A stretch of 28,551 nucleotides of DNA, from contig JANBPT010000613.1 in the NCBI GenBank assembly GCA_027575765.1, positions 1-28,551 on the forward strand. The letters run 5' to 3'. This DNA is from Tieghemiomyces parasiticus. Its lineage: Eukaryota; Kickxellomycota; Dimargaritomycetes; Dimargaritales; Dimargaritaceae. Position numbers and translations under genes: made by a program. The stretch's first letter is position 1. Every line of letters begins with the position of its first letter. This document shows, one piece after another, positions 18,169-28,551 of this stretch. A model generated the notes under the pieces. That model did no database searches, was not told where the DNA came from, and was given only the letters and a program-made list of their open reading frames with translations.

Positions 18169-21100
18169 TATTAGGGCTACCATATTTCCCCGTCAAAAGT
18201 TATTTTTAAAATAAGTATCGCACAATGTGCTACTCAATAGACCGAATATTTCAGAAAAATTTTAGGAAGGCTGATATTTAAGATGTAAAATTCATGTGTT
18301 GGCAATTAATTGGTAGTATATTTTTCTTATTCTGGGAGGTCACTACGACTTAGCAGGAAGAGGGATACCCCTCCTCCTTATATACATTTAGGTCTAAGTC
18401 AATTTCAGAGGGAGGGTTACTGGGTGACTGGGCTACCAAGAGCGCCGCTCTATGGAGGAATTAAAGCGGAAGCCATTTAATCCCTGGTCACCTCTGCGAG
18501 GGCCCATTAGTTATTGTCCCCTTCAACTATAATCCTAGTGGCTGTGTGGCATTTCCAATCTCGCTTGACATCTTGATTGACTCCTCCAACTGACAAGTTC
18601 CATGGCGTGGCTTGTAGTCCTTGGTTTCTCTTTTCCTACTCAAGCCACAGTAAATCCTCCTATTATTCCCCCCGCAGTCACTGTCACGAGCCCCCCTCCC
18701 AGCCTTTACACATTTTATCGGCCAACTTTCCCTACCATATCGACTGTAATGGTTAACTATGGTATTAGGTGCTAACCGAAAAATGGCTACATGGCATTCT
18801 CAAACGACTCCACCGTATCTGACCGTCGTTCCTCATCTGGTTAATGTCCCCATCTCTCATTGTGGGCTGACTCCACTGGTCATGATGACTTCCAGGCGTA
18901 CCATTGTGCTGATAAACGGTAAACGTACAGCAGATTGATTGAGAAGGAATTATTAGCATGTCCATGTGGCCTCCTGGAGGGCGGTTAGCTCACTATAACG
19001 TCTCAACGCGGCCGGATAATATGACGGCTACCAAGCCAGGCGACTACTTGAAGAACGTGGTAGTAAGATCTAGTACACCAGGACCTGGAAGTTCTGTCGT
19101 ATTCCGGTCGCTCTCAAGTATTGTTTGAATACGTGTCTAAATTTACCCTGGTGACATCTCAAGCTCGTATGTTACTCGTCCCATCTACGAAAACTTAGTT
19201 ATATATGGGATGTATTGTCATGTGGTAGATATCAGAAAAAAAAATCAGCTTTGCTATACAGAAAAATCTAAAACCAAACAAGCGACCCTGTGCATTAAAG
19301 AAAGGGATCATTATGATCAGCGTCACATTAGTGCCAATATGAAATACCGAATAGGGTGAGGGTGAGGCACACTAGCAGTAATGAATGCGCACTGAATCCA
19401 ATACATGAGATAGGTTATAGCTATGGATACCAGCCCATTCCCTTGACCATGGGTCTAAAAGAAGTTCACCTCCCAACCCCAGACTATCACGGGGGACAAA
19501 GGCAGGTGAAAAGGGGTTCTCTCGCAGGTGTGGCCACCACACTTGGGTTTACACCCAGGTTCCCGCTGGTCAGCGTAGTTGTAACAGCAGACCGCTGGTG
19601 GCAGGCAACCTGGTTTCGAGTAATAGACACCACTGACAGAGCCCCGTACTGACAGGCCAAAACCGTGCCGTATAAGCTGGTTGTCATAGCCCTCCTTAGG
19701 GGCCACGGGCGTTTGGATAAACAGACGACCAGCATCGGAAAAACAGACAAAGTGAGTAGATGGCGAGTGTAGGGTTTGAGGCCAGTGTATCTGTGGTGCT
19801 AGGCTGAGGACCTTGTGTACCTATGCAGGCCCCCTAGTGGATGAGATGGGCAACCCAAGCGCGACTGCCGGAATCCTGGACTGAAGATGGACTGCAAGAC
19901 AATGGGGCGAGTCTGGAGCCGCTTGTTCAGGGGTGGTAACTAAGTTGCTCGTATGGTAGGTGACAGGGGTCAAGGTGGAATCAACCAGCCAGGTGTCCTT
20001 CACTGGGTTCATAGTATGTGGAAGGGTAAACCAATAGGACCGAGGAAGAGTAAAATTCCCTTGCTGCATAACCAATTGATGCACACAATGATGCTCTCTC
20101 TTTATAGAATGGGGGCTGGGTACTTTGCACGAGGTGAGAGTCCCTAGGGTCATTTAAGGCGCGCGGTGGTCCATGAGTAGCGCAAGGGCAGAAGGTGAGT
20201 AGACAGAAACGCCGCTACGATCAATTATATAGCCATCGGCCAGAGCATGGTCAAAGCTGTCAATACAAAGAAGGACAGTAGGGCGCAAATGTGGATAGGA
20301 GAGGCAACTGGAGGTAAGAGAGGCTGGCCAAGGCACGCGTCACTATTGATTGGACATCACCTAACAGTGCCATGGCACCTACAAATAATCGAAGACACTG
20401 AAGCACAAAAGTGTAAATTACTGTCCGTATTATAAAATTATTACGCCAAGTTGCTCATGGCGTTGGGCTGGCATGGTGACCAGTAAAGACAACAAAGGTT
20501 TCCCGGCTGGACAATGAAGCAGTACATAAACCCATGGCTGGTGCATTGGCGTGCTGGTGTCGTGGCCCTGGTCTGCAGTTGTCACATTGACTAATACTGG
20601 ATAATCCAAGATTTTTTGGCTCAATGTGGTATGATTTTGGTGACCTCTTCCATGGATTCTTCTAACGTCAGATTGCATCAAGCCAGGTGCTGTACTACCT
20701 AATATCCCTCTAATCTGCATTGATCCGGCTTTGGTCAACCTGGGACTATTCCAGTGTGTGTATGCTACAGCTTACCAAAAATAAGAATACTCAAGCTTGT
20801 GGCCTAGCCACATCCCAGTCAGCGCAATTGTCAATTGTAATCTGTATCGGAAAGGTTGGTCAAGCCGGCCCCACTCTACCTCTTGAACCACTGCTAATGA
20901 GACCTCATCTGCGCGGCAGCTGTCATTGACATCGTGCTGGCTGCCGTGTGCCATTTTGTGGTGATTCATCTTACCAGATTCCACACACCTCACCTAACTT
21001 GGGCCCGACAGGGCACTTTGAACGTCAATTGCTTGGCCTGAGCACAGTATATTACTCCCTTGGTAAATGCATAACTCACTGCAGCTCCCAATGAACAGAA

Positions 21101-22597
21101 CGCTGCTGCAGCTGAGAGAGTGGCTTCCTCTTTTGCGCTCATTGGAATCAAAGTTGTGACTATATATCTGCTGGCCTGTCCCTATCACCTTGTCCCCGCT
21201 CTCCAGCTAGTGTTCACTTTTGGCAACCGTGGTGGTTTGTCATTGTGGACCATGTGGAGCGCCCATTGTAGCCACCTATCACCATAGGTGTAGACAACTC
21301 CAAAATAATCTGCCCACATAGTAACCACGGCTGACCAAAACAGACATGGCATTAGGCATGAATAAGAAGCAACAAGTGTGAACCACATCTCCCGCCTCAT
21401 TGACACGTTTTGATCCATAATAAGGTGTTTACCCTTCATCTCAACGTAGTGCAGCAATGTTTAGTCCTTTAAGGAAATGAAGGTATGGGGTAGAGTAGTG
21501 TATTGTCCCAAGACATGACCCTTATAAGTAAAAACTACTCCACCGATAAGCTTGCACATGCGGCACAGGTTTACAGGTACACAATAGCCACTTGAGGAGG
21601 CTGGCGTCTCACTTGCAGATAATGGAGACTTTGGAAAAGCCTTGTCAAAGCGCTCTCTGACTAATTCGCAAACGAGCCAAAATATGGCTGATCGGACGGT
21701 ACAATCCCTTCCACCCATGGCCGGTCATACACCCTAACCGACGGGATAAGGGTCCCACCAACAACCTCATCTCTAGCGATACAGCCCCAGCTGACTGCAT
21801 GGACCGTAGGCGATAGAACGGGGTCTTCCTATGGGCCATACGGCTGAGGCCAAGTAGGACAGAGAAGAGACATGGTATACTTAATGAAACAGCCATCCCG
21901 GTCGCTTCAGTTTCCTCTGCCCCCTTCTGTCTGTAAATAAAAATAAGGTTTAGCCAATAGCATGGCTGACTGCCTTTTTCGAGCGTAAACCGAGTCGTGT
22001 TCGTCCTCGGCTGTCCCCTTCAATCGACCCGAAGCAAAAGGAGATAGGCCCAACGAGGGAAACGAGGTGACACGGCCTGAATCGTGGAACCCCTGCGTGA
22101 ATGGTTAGCATTGAACAGCGTGCCTGCCCTGCATCTATCGCCAGGCCTGATATCACCTACAGAGGGGTAACATAGGAGGAAAGACGTAGGTTGGTGGCTA
22201 TGGTACGGGGTGACCTGCGTATGACCCTAATGGAAGGAGCCGACTCCTTGTCTTCACTCGACCGACAAGCAAAGGGACAAGAAGATCCGGTAGGAGACAA
22301 CGACGGTAACACACTGTCCGCTTTAGAGCTCATCATCGGTGTCCCTATACGCATCGCCTGGCCTAATTGCAAAATAATGGGTAGAGCACGACTCTGCCAC
22401 TTAAAAACCCTTCCGTCGCCACCCCAACGCTGCCGCCATGTCTTCCCTACCCCTTGCCATCCGTTGCTCTACTGCCCCGGCCTCCGTCAGACCGACGACT
22501 CTGCCCATTGTCTTGACCTGGTACCCGTTAACCCATATTTTCTACGCTACTCCAACTCCAGCGGCTCACCACAACCACGCCCGGACGATCTACCACC
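18169..22597. other. 4.4-kb gene-poor region
   Basis: No gene was recognised. The left part to about 18330 is strongly AT-rich. Between 19.3 and 21.9 kb there are many ORFs of 60-110 codons on both strands with no domain signature. A minus-strand cluster at 21185-21896 has some splice-like signals but cannot be joined into a convincing protein. No LTRs, terminal inverted repeats or transposase motifs were seen. The right end carries the promoter and leader of the gene at 22598. Confidence 0.45.
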
Positions 22598-22686
22598 ATG
22601 GCCGCCACAGTATCCATGCTCGTTATCGGCCTGGTGCTGGCCCTTGCACCCTCGTCCCAAGCCGGAGCTATGCGCCCCACCAGTGA
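22438..22686 (+). other. Overlapping upstream ORF (82 codons) with strong start context
   Basis: GCCGCC-ATG at 22438 opens a frame that runs past the start of the secreted-protein gene at 22598 in another frame. Its predicted product is low-complexity (Pro/His/Thr) with no known family. If the transcript starts upstream of 22438 it would act as an inhibitory uORF; if it starts later, it is meaningless. Confidence 0.3.
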
Positions 22687-23524
22687 ATATTGGAGAACCG
22701 TTCTTAATGAACAAGCCCCCTCTACTGTCCCGACTACCGAGGCGCCTAGGGGCTTTTCTAATGTCCCCTCCCCGTACGGAACCATTACCAGTGGATTACC
22801 CATAGTCAGTTCAGTCGCCCCTGTCGATTCTGAGGGCGCCATCTCCCTACCAGCCAACCATGCGGTGACCTCGTCCAGCAACTATGGCCCTGATGCTGCC
22901 CAACTCGCTTGGAGTGGCATCGAAGCCCTGTTGTTGAGCGATCCCAAGTTCATTGATCCTGAGTACCATGATGGACAACGTATAATGTTTCTTCATCGGC
23001 TGAAGGCTATCTTTGACACCTGCCGAGGCCGTCCCAGCCCTAGGTCTCCGTTGGACAACACCGAAACCACTCCTATACCTCCCACTCCGAAGGTCAGTAA
23101 GGAAGATGCTGCTGCGATCCGGAAGAAAGTCGGAAACAGATCAACGACAATGGTTGAAAAGAAGCGTAACGGTATCAGCCAAATGAAATGGGCTGTCAAG
23201 GTGAAAGAACTATACTTCGCTCTTGAGTGTGTAAAAAACCCCAATTGCATGACCGCCTTTGTGACTGTGGATGATACCACAACTATACGAAAGGTCGAGT
23301 TCACACTACCCTTCCATGCCGTTCAAGGGCACCGGGCAAGCCTGGATTGTCGAGCCCTTATCCAGCGTTTGGCTATGGTCAGCACCAAGTATGGCATGAT
23401 CAGCATAAAGACCAAGGCCCCGTCAGTGGATGTCGTTGAGGCTTTGGCGAATTTCGTAGGATTCGACATCTCACCTGATATGTTTATTAATAGGGATGAC
23501 CTGCCCATATGGTTCCAGTGGTAG
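22598..23524 (+). CDS. Predicted secreted protein of unknown family
   Basis: This is a 308-residue protein with a clear signal peptide: MAATVSMLVIGLVLALAPSS then QAGA, with likely cleavage near residue 23. The start has an excellent ACCACC-ATG-G context. After a Pro/Ser/Thr-rich stretch (to about 100) comes a compact region with few cysteines (four in the mature part, in DTCRGR, LECVKNPNC and LDCRAL). It includes a basic patch VEKKRN and ends DLPIWFQW. No catalytic motif or membrane anchor was found, and I do not recognise the family. Codon use resembles the conserved genes. It could be a secreted host- or prey-interaction protein or cell-wall protein, but that is speculation. It lies at the right border of the gene-poor region. 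Confidence 0.72.
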   Translation: MAATVSMLVIGLVLALAPSSQAGAMRPTSEYWRTVLNEQAPSTVPTTEAPRGFSNVPSPYGTITSGLPIVSSVAPVDSEGAISLPANHAVTSSSNYGPDAAQLAWSGIEALLLSDPKFIDPEYHDGQRIMFLHRLKAIFDTCRGRPSPRSPLDNTETTPIPPTPKVSKEDAAAIRKKVGNRSTTMVEKKRNGISQMKWAVKVKELYFALECVKNPNCMTAFVTVDDTTTIRKVEFTLPFHAVQGHRASLDCRALIQRLAMVSTKYGMISIKTKAPSVDVVEALANFVGFDISPDMFINRDDLPIWFQW

Positions 23525-24652
23525 CAGACTGAATAGACCGCCCCGCTTACTTCCACTCGCCATCGCTTGGTAACGCACAGGCCAGGCTCCCGAAGGGAGG
23601 GGTGGTTCTTCACCTGTCGCCAGTAAAGCGTTTCGTGCCGGCCTTTAGCCCGATTGGACGGTTCTCTGCACCCAGGCTCTCTCGAGATACATCATTCTTA
23701 TAAAAATGGGCTGCTGTTGTAGATCCCTAAGCCCCAGTCCACCACTCCCCCCGGGACGGCCTATGCCGCGGCCCTCGTCCCCAAGCCGTACGGTAGATTC
23801 TACCTCTGCGATTCTCCCGGCCTACCACCGCTTTGCCTACGGTGGCACCCGAAGCAACCATTGGTGCTACCCACAGCCCCCAGCTCACCCCACTTCGAGG
23901 TGCGGCCTTGTCGTATAATTACGATCTTGTAGCAGCGACGGTTAAGTGGGGCCAAAATCTTTGTGGGAGTTGGGGCAAAAAGCTGGCAAGTCATTCCAGG
24001 GATGTATTGAGACTATTCTCTTTCGTGGAGGGAACCACAGGGAAGCCTGCTTGGACGATATAGGGACGATGAGTTAGTAGGGGTGTCGATGAATGACCCG
24101 AGAAGGGGATATAATGCCTGAGGCTGGAAAAAAGAACGCGAGGGGATAACGAACGTGCTGCGTAGGGAAAAAAATTGGCCCAAGACCGAGAAACGACCGG
24201 GAGGGGCTTGTGCCCCTGGTCGTATACCGATCGGAGGTTCAGTCGACCGACCGGCTATTGCTATATGGAGACGTAGAGCATCCACAATGGCTCGCGGTAC
24301 TCGTTGGCGGCCTTTCTGCCGGCGCGGAAGCCACTGCGATTCGCAAGTCGGATTAGCAGCCGATGCATCGTAGTCCACGTGATCTTCATTCTCCGACTTG
24401 GTTCGGTGGGCCGATGAGGTGGCTGGGCCACGGCAGTGGCGGGGCGGTCAGGGGAAACCCTTCCCTCCAGTCTGGATGATAGGCGGGGCGTAGGGAAGGG
24501 AGCTTCCAAGTTGGTTGTCCCTACTTTGACCAACGGACGACCCTGCGGTCGCGAGCCACACTTGGCACCCTTTCGCTGTGTCTCCAGACGTCCCCGGGGC
24601 CCGAGTCCACCCATCCGTTTGTGACACTAAGCATTTCCTACCTGCCTTCGTA
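23525..24652. other. Intergenic region between two signal-peptide genes
   Basis: About 1.1 kb with no supported gene. A frame at 23706 starts MGCCC, like a lipidation motif, but sits directly on a TATAAAA and continues as low-complexity Pro/Ser. The rest holds the promoter of the gene at 24653. Confidence 0.5.
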
Positions 24653-25609
24653 ATGGCCACGCTAACGCACACCCTGGCGCTTGTCATCGCTGTGCTCCTG
24701 ACTGGTCCCTCCCTGTACCCAAGCAGCGTCGTCCAGGCCAACACAGAGAAGCGGATATTTAGCGTTGGCGATGAGCGAGGACCAACGCGGGTCTCGTCCG
24801 TGATGGCCACCTCCACCCGGGAGACTGTACGGCGCTGGACCCACCACCTGGCCACCGAGCTGTCGTGGAGGGTTCTGCAGCCCAAGCATTCCGGCTACTC
24901 CAACCAGCGCATCTTCCCGTTCCCGCCCAGCCGGCGCCAGCTCACCTACTTTAATCCGCTCGTCGCCCACCGCCAAACATACGGCGCGCCCTTTCCAGCT
25001 ACCGACGGCGAGCCAGCCGCTGCCTCGGGCATAAGTCCAACAGTTAACCTGCCGAGCCACGTAAACCTCACCAGCCCGTTCGCCCTAGAACACTGGTACA
25101 TCCTGGCCCACCTCTCCAAGGCCCACAGCTACGAGGCCCGCGTGTCCTACCCGGCCAGTTCACCTGCCGATTTCCAGCTCGACATTTTCACCCTGGCTGA
25201 TGTGGTGGAGGCCCTCAACTCCACCGTCCCGCCACCTGCCCCCAATACGGCGCCTGTTCACCTGACCTCCCCGGTCCACCACCACTATGACGGCAACGAC
25301 GACCCAACTGCCCTAGTGCCCTCAGCCGTCGATCCGCAGGCCCTCGACCATGGCAGCACACGATTTCTGAGGGTCCGCGCATTCTACGCGGGCTTCTCAC
25401 ATCTGCCCAACCGTGAGAAGCAGCCCGTGCATTTCAATATCGTGCTGGAGCAGCTCTACCTGTATATTCCGTACCAGGCGTACAAGTTGGCGGTGGCCAT
25501 CGCGCTCGCCGTGCTCCTGGCCATACTGGTCCTCAACCCGCTGTTCACCGCCGTTATCCTGGATATTCGGGACCATCGTGCCACCAATGACAAAGAGAAG
25601 GATGAGTAG
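24653..25609 (+). CDS. Predicted type I ER membrane protein, unknown family
   Basis: In this 318-residue protein the chosen ATG (G at -3 and +4) opens a signal peptide, MATLTHTLALVIAVLLTG; the frame upstream is open but has no ATG. The luminal part is about 250 residues with N-glycosylation sequons at Asn138 (NLT) and Asn189 (NST). It has conserved-looking segments HWYILAHLSKAHSYEARVSY (148-167), PADFQLDIFTL and RFLRVRAFYAGFSH near 237-250. A transmembrane helix covers about 277-300 (KLAVAIALAVLLAILVLNPL). The short cytosolic tail ends KEKDE, fitting the KXKXX COPI retrieval pattern, so ER residence is inferred. The architecture resembles small ER chaperone or enzyme-accessory proteins, but I cannot name the family. 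A possible AATAAA-like signal, ATAAAG, follows near 25705. Confidence 0.78.
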   Translation: MATLTHTLALVIAVLLTGPSLYPSSVVQANTEKRIFSVGDERGPTRVSSVMATSTRETVRRWTHHLATELSWRVLQPKHSGYSNQRIFPFPPSRRQLTYFNPLVAHRQTYGAPFPATDGEPAAASGISPTVNLPSHVNLTSPFALEHWYILAHLSKAHSYEARVSYPASSPADFQLDIFTLADVVEALNSTVPPPAPNTAPVHLTSPVHHHYDGNDDPTALVPSAVDPQALDHGSTRFLRVRAFYAGFSHLPNREKQPVHFNIVLEQLYLYIPYQAYKLAVAIALAVLLAILVLNPLFTAVILDIRDHRATNDKEKDE

Positions 25610-27603
25610 TTGGGCTGTTGATTTCGGCCTTGGGATTTGCAGTCTAGACCTAACCAATCCGCTTACTATGAATTGTGCACGGGGCGCGGGGTCAGGTCCA
25701 ACACATATAAAGTACAGCGTACGCGTGCTCCCACGATCCTGACGCTAGATCGGCAGAGAAGGCGCCCTAACGCGCACGTCATGGTCCTCTAAAGATGCAA
25801 CCGTTGCTCGAATTTACCGCCATGCAGATGAAGACAGTCCGTAAACATCGACGGCTGCGAAGGAGAGGAGGGACGGTCAATCTAATCGAGGCGGCCAGAT
25901 GCAATAGCTTTGGCTCAAGGTGACAAGCTGAACCGGGCGGAGTGCTCCCTATCAAACAGTGTGCCTGCAATCTAACGCGTGCGATTACGCGGCTACTACT
26001 GGTGCTCCGACTCATGTGCTGGTAGCTATCGATCCCCTGCTGTGCTCAGCCACGTAGCGATCTCACCCTACGCGGTTGATCCGGCCATGAGACCTGGGCA
26101 ACGTTGGTGCCCTTCAAAGCAGAGACGTAGTACCACGGCACACGTGTGCTTCAGACCCCCGGGCTGTGGCAATGCCCCATTACCCGCTGCGCGCTACATA
26201 TGCCGGTCTCCAGGCATCGTTCTTTCAACTGCCCGGTCAGCTGTTGCTTCGCTTCGGATTTGCATCGGGTACTCTTTCTTGCGGCGGTTAGGCAGTGGAA
26301 ACCATTCGTAAACTCCGTACTGCTCCTCAATTAACGCAGCCCTTCAAACCTAATGACAACCCCCACTTTGCCATTACCATCCAGGTACGTTTTATTAATG
26401 GTATTGGCACGGGCACCACCACTTTACCTTCGCGCTCCTATTGAGCCCCACGTCATGCCCGTTGCTCCCGGGGCCGATTGTTCACCCCGCGGCCCCTCCC
26501 CTGGTCGTCTATGTTCAGTAACTCACGTTTCTTCCTACCATGCCCTGCGTGACGATTCATTTAGCCGCGGCAGTGCAGAGTGGCAGACCAGCCGGCTGGA
26601 CAACCGCCTACGAAAGGAAAAGGGTAAGGAGGACGGACGGACGCCGCTCCACTAGGCGCTTTACTCCGTTCAGCCATAAACCCCGATGGCAGGCAATTGC
26701 CCTTCCGGCAGACACCAAATCCGCGGGCATGGGCACCGTTGCGATGGCGTCGCAGCCCTCGACCAACCTGACCGTCATCACCCACATGGGTGTGGAGAGG
26801 GGATCTATATATCCTTTGGGCCCTAGGCATGGTTGGGGCGGGGCCCATCAGTAACGCAATGTCCCTGCGACCGCTCTGTGAAACCTACGTCGTGGCCAGA
26901 CCACATGAGTTGAGGGCCGTCCTCGCGGCCAAAAAGATAAGCATAGTTTGCCTAGCTCAGGAGAGCATTGAGTGGTATTGCGAGTGACCGTGTCTCGACA
27001 GCAGGTTGTGGCGCACGCCCTTTGCTCCCTTTGCCACCAATTGACAGTAACGGACCTTAGTCGTTCGAGGTGCCGGCGGTCGATAGCAACCGCCCACCCT
27101 TACCCTGGTCGTCCGACTGGCAACCTCCCACAGGGTGCACAAGTGAGGCCCGTCGACTTGTTTGCTAATCCGGCTTGCTGGTCCCGCGAGCTCAACACAG
27201 AACTGCCGTGGATTAAACCAGACAGCCTTGTCAGTTGATGACGACATTGAGGTTCCGTTTCTCGCACTGCGTCCGACGGAGAACTGCCCTGGCTTCCAGC
27301 TGGCGGCAGGTAGGGCCACGAGGTATGACGCACGCCTGTGTACAGTCACCTGTGAACAACTAAAAAAATCAATTAACAAATCAATACAACAATAAACAGA
27401 GCTTAGCGAAACCAAAAAAAAACGTGTGGACTCTCCCACCCAATTGGGCAACAGTCAGCACATCAGCGAGACATCGCCGACTGGAACATTACGACATGGT
27501 GCACTTGGCCTTTAATGGATCATTGCGCCCGGTAGGAGGCCGAGCGGGGGGAGGGCTCCAAGGTGTGGCCGCGAGGCGACCAGGCCCGCCGAGGGTGCCG
27601 GGG
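25610..27603. other. 2-kb region without a recognised gene
   Basis: No family was recognised. Between about 26540 and 27395 the plus strand has stretches that look codon-biased, followed by AATAAA near 27391, so an unrecognised spliced gene is possible. A minus-strand frame (26957-27451) overlaps it. Neither could be supported by motifs. The rightmost 90 bases hold the 3' flank of the LRR gene. Confidence 0.4.
27511..27516 (-). terminator. Candidate poly(A) signal ATTAAA of LRR gene
   Basis: TTTAAT on the plus strand reads ATTAAA, a common variant signal, on the minus strand. It lies about 90 bases past the stop at 27604. Confidence 0.35.
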
Positions 27604-28551
27604 CTAGCGCAGGAGCTGCGGGGGCAGCTGTGGCGTCATCTCGGTGTTCTCGTACCGCTTCCAGTGGACCTCAAGCTCCGGCCGCGCCTCCACCAGGGCG
27701 TCCACGAGGGGCTGCCAGGCGTCAAGCTGGTCCTGGCTGGCGTTCCCTGCGGCCTCCAGCAGCCGTAGGTTGGGTAAGAGCCCGGCCTTCAGGGCCCCGC
27801 TGAAATACCGGAAACCCTCGTCGGTAATGTCGTTGCAGCTAATGTCCAGCCGGACCAGGGACCCGGCGTTGTCCCCGCTACCGAGCTGGGGAATGGGCCC
27901 TGCGATGGCGACGCGGTTGGCGTATAGAGCCAGTTCCTGGAGACGCGGGCACTGCAGAAGCTCCGCGAGTCCCGCGGGTGTGATGCGGTTCTCGGAGAGG
28001 TCCAGGTGTCGGAGCGCAGCCGGAGGGTGGGCAGCCGTGGCCAGCCGCGCCAGGTCGGCCGTGTCCTCCAGCAGGGGTTCCGTGAGCGCGCCAACGCCCG
28101 CGTCGGTGAGGTGGTTGTCGCGGAGTGATAAGAGGTCGAGGGTCTGGTTGTTGGCCAGGCCGCGGCGCAGCCGGGTGGCCCCTGCATCGCCCAGCCGGCA
28201 CCGGTCCAAGTAGAGGGCGCGAAGGGTGGTCGACTGCTGGAGTGCCGTGGCCCAGGCGTCCCAGTTGGCCCCGGCATCAGGCTTCGGCGGGGCTTCGGTC
28301 ACGGGGGGGATGCTAGCAGCGGACCCCGGCACGCGCTCGGAAGGAACGGCCGGGACTTCCCGGGCCGCCGCATCACCGCCATCGGCCGTACTGACCGCGT
28401 CCTCCTCGGGGTGGACGCAGTCCACCACCCATAGCTTTTCCAAGTGGCCCCCGGGCGCTCCGACGCACTGCGCAACCGCGGTGAGACCGGCGTCGCCCAG
28501 CGGGTTGTAGGACAGCTTGAGTGACCGGACCCCGGGACGCGGTCCGCCATT
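27604..28551 (-). CDS. Leucine-rich-repeat (RNI-type) protein, 5'-partial
   Basis: The C-terminal 315 residues of an LRR protein are visible; its start lies beyond the right edge. Repeats of the ribonuclease-inhibitor/RanGAP/NLR-like class (LxxLxLxxNxLxDxG) include SLKLSYNPLGDAGL, ALYLDRCRLGDAGA, LLSLRDNHLTDAGVG, HLDLSENRITPAGL, ELALYANRVAIAG and RLDISCNDITDEGF. They end with a capping segment LRLLEAAGN and a polar tail. An acidic, Ala/Pro-rich stretch (about residues 46-95) interrupts the repeats after the first visible one. The last codons are followed by TAG at 27604. The fold suggests a protein-interaction scaffold. Without the N-terminus I cannot say whether it is a RanGAP, an LRRC-type or a signalling protein. 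Confidence 0.85.
   Translation of the reverse strand, partial: NGGPRPGVRSLKLSYNPLGDAGLTAVAQCVGAPGGHLEKLWVVDCVHPEEDAVSTADGGDAAAREVPAVPSERVPGSAASIPPVTEAPPKPDAGANWDAWATALQQSTTLRALYLDRCRLGDAGATRLRRGLANNQTLDLLSLRDNHLTDAGVGALTEPLLEDTADLARLATAAHPPAALRHLDLSENRITPAGLAELLQCPRLQELALYANRVAIAGPIPQLGSGDNAGSLVRLDISCNDITDEGFRYFSGALKAGLLPNLRLLEAAGNASQDQLDAWQPLVDALVEARPELEVHWKRYENTEMTPQLPPQLLR

Noticed and set aside
23706..23918. ORF starting MGCCC, resembling the lipidated N-terminus of LAMTOR1/Ego1-type proteins
   Set aside because: The ATG directly follows TATAAAA, leaving no room for a leader, and the rest is low-complexity Pro/Ser with no family match; the next frame cannot be joined convincingly.
26957..27451. 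Minus-strand ORF of 164 codons
   Set aside because: No recognisable domain and in competition with plus-strand frames; could not be supported.

Overview
The window looks like nuclear DNA of a fungus, most likely an early-diverging (zygomycete-grade) lineage. That placement is inference. Seen directly: compact, mostly intron-poor genes, GT-AG introns of about 150-210 bases, ACC-ATG style start contexts, AATAAA-type signals after stops, and a fungal-type mitochondrial ribosomal protein S8. The gene mix includes families absent from budding yeast as far as I know (a CC2D1/Lgd relative and an AIRIM/C1orf109 relative) beside fungal core genes (Hse1/STAM, Trm2/TRMT2A, CENP-N/Chl4). No bacterial operon structure, CRISPR array, insertion sequence, rRNA or convincing tRNA was seen.

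Layout. 1-927 (-): the 5' part of an HSE1/STAM ESCRT-0 gene, spliced, cut by the left edge. 1859-2479 (-): an AIRIM-like ribosome-maturation factor. 2842-5103 (+): a TRMT2A/Trm2-type tRNA m5U methyltransferase, sharing a 362-base divergent promoter with the AIRIM gene. 5492-5956 (-): mitochondrial uS8. 6605-8468 (+, three exons): a CENP-N/Chl4-like inner-kinetochore protein, divergent from uS8m. 8892-10895 (-): a secreted 5'-nucleotidase family enzyme. 13091-15118 (+): a CC2D1/Lgd-like protein with DM14 and C2 regions.

From about 15.1 to 22.6 kb the window is gene-poor and visibly more AT-rich. Its one clear small gene (17303-17773) is unrecognised, and its 3' end together with the 3' flank has been duplicated in tandem at an exact 168-base period. 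To the right are a predicted secreted orphan (22598-23524), a predicted type I ER membrane protein with a C-terminal KXKXX-type retrieval signal (24653-25609), and the 3' part of a leucine-rich-repeat protein cut by the right edge (27604-28551, -).

The genes do not form one pathway. Several are housekeeping: ribosome and tRNA maturation (AIRIM, Trm2, uS8m), endosomal sorting (Hse1 and CC2D1, two ESCRT-linked proteins 12 kb apart) and chromosome segregation (CENP-N). The most unusual structure is the 168-base tandem array at 17657-18168. I found no convincing evidence of a wholly new multi-gene system.
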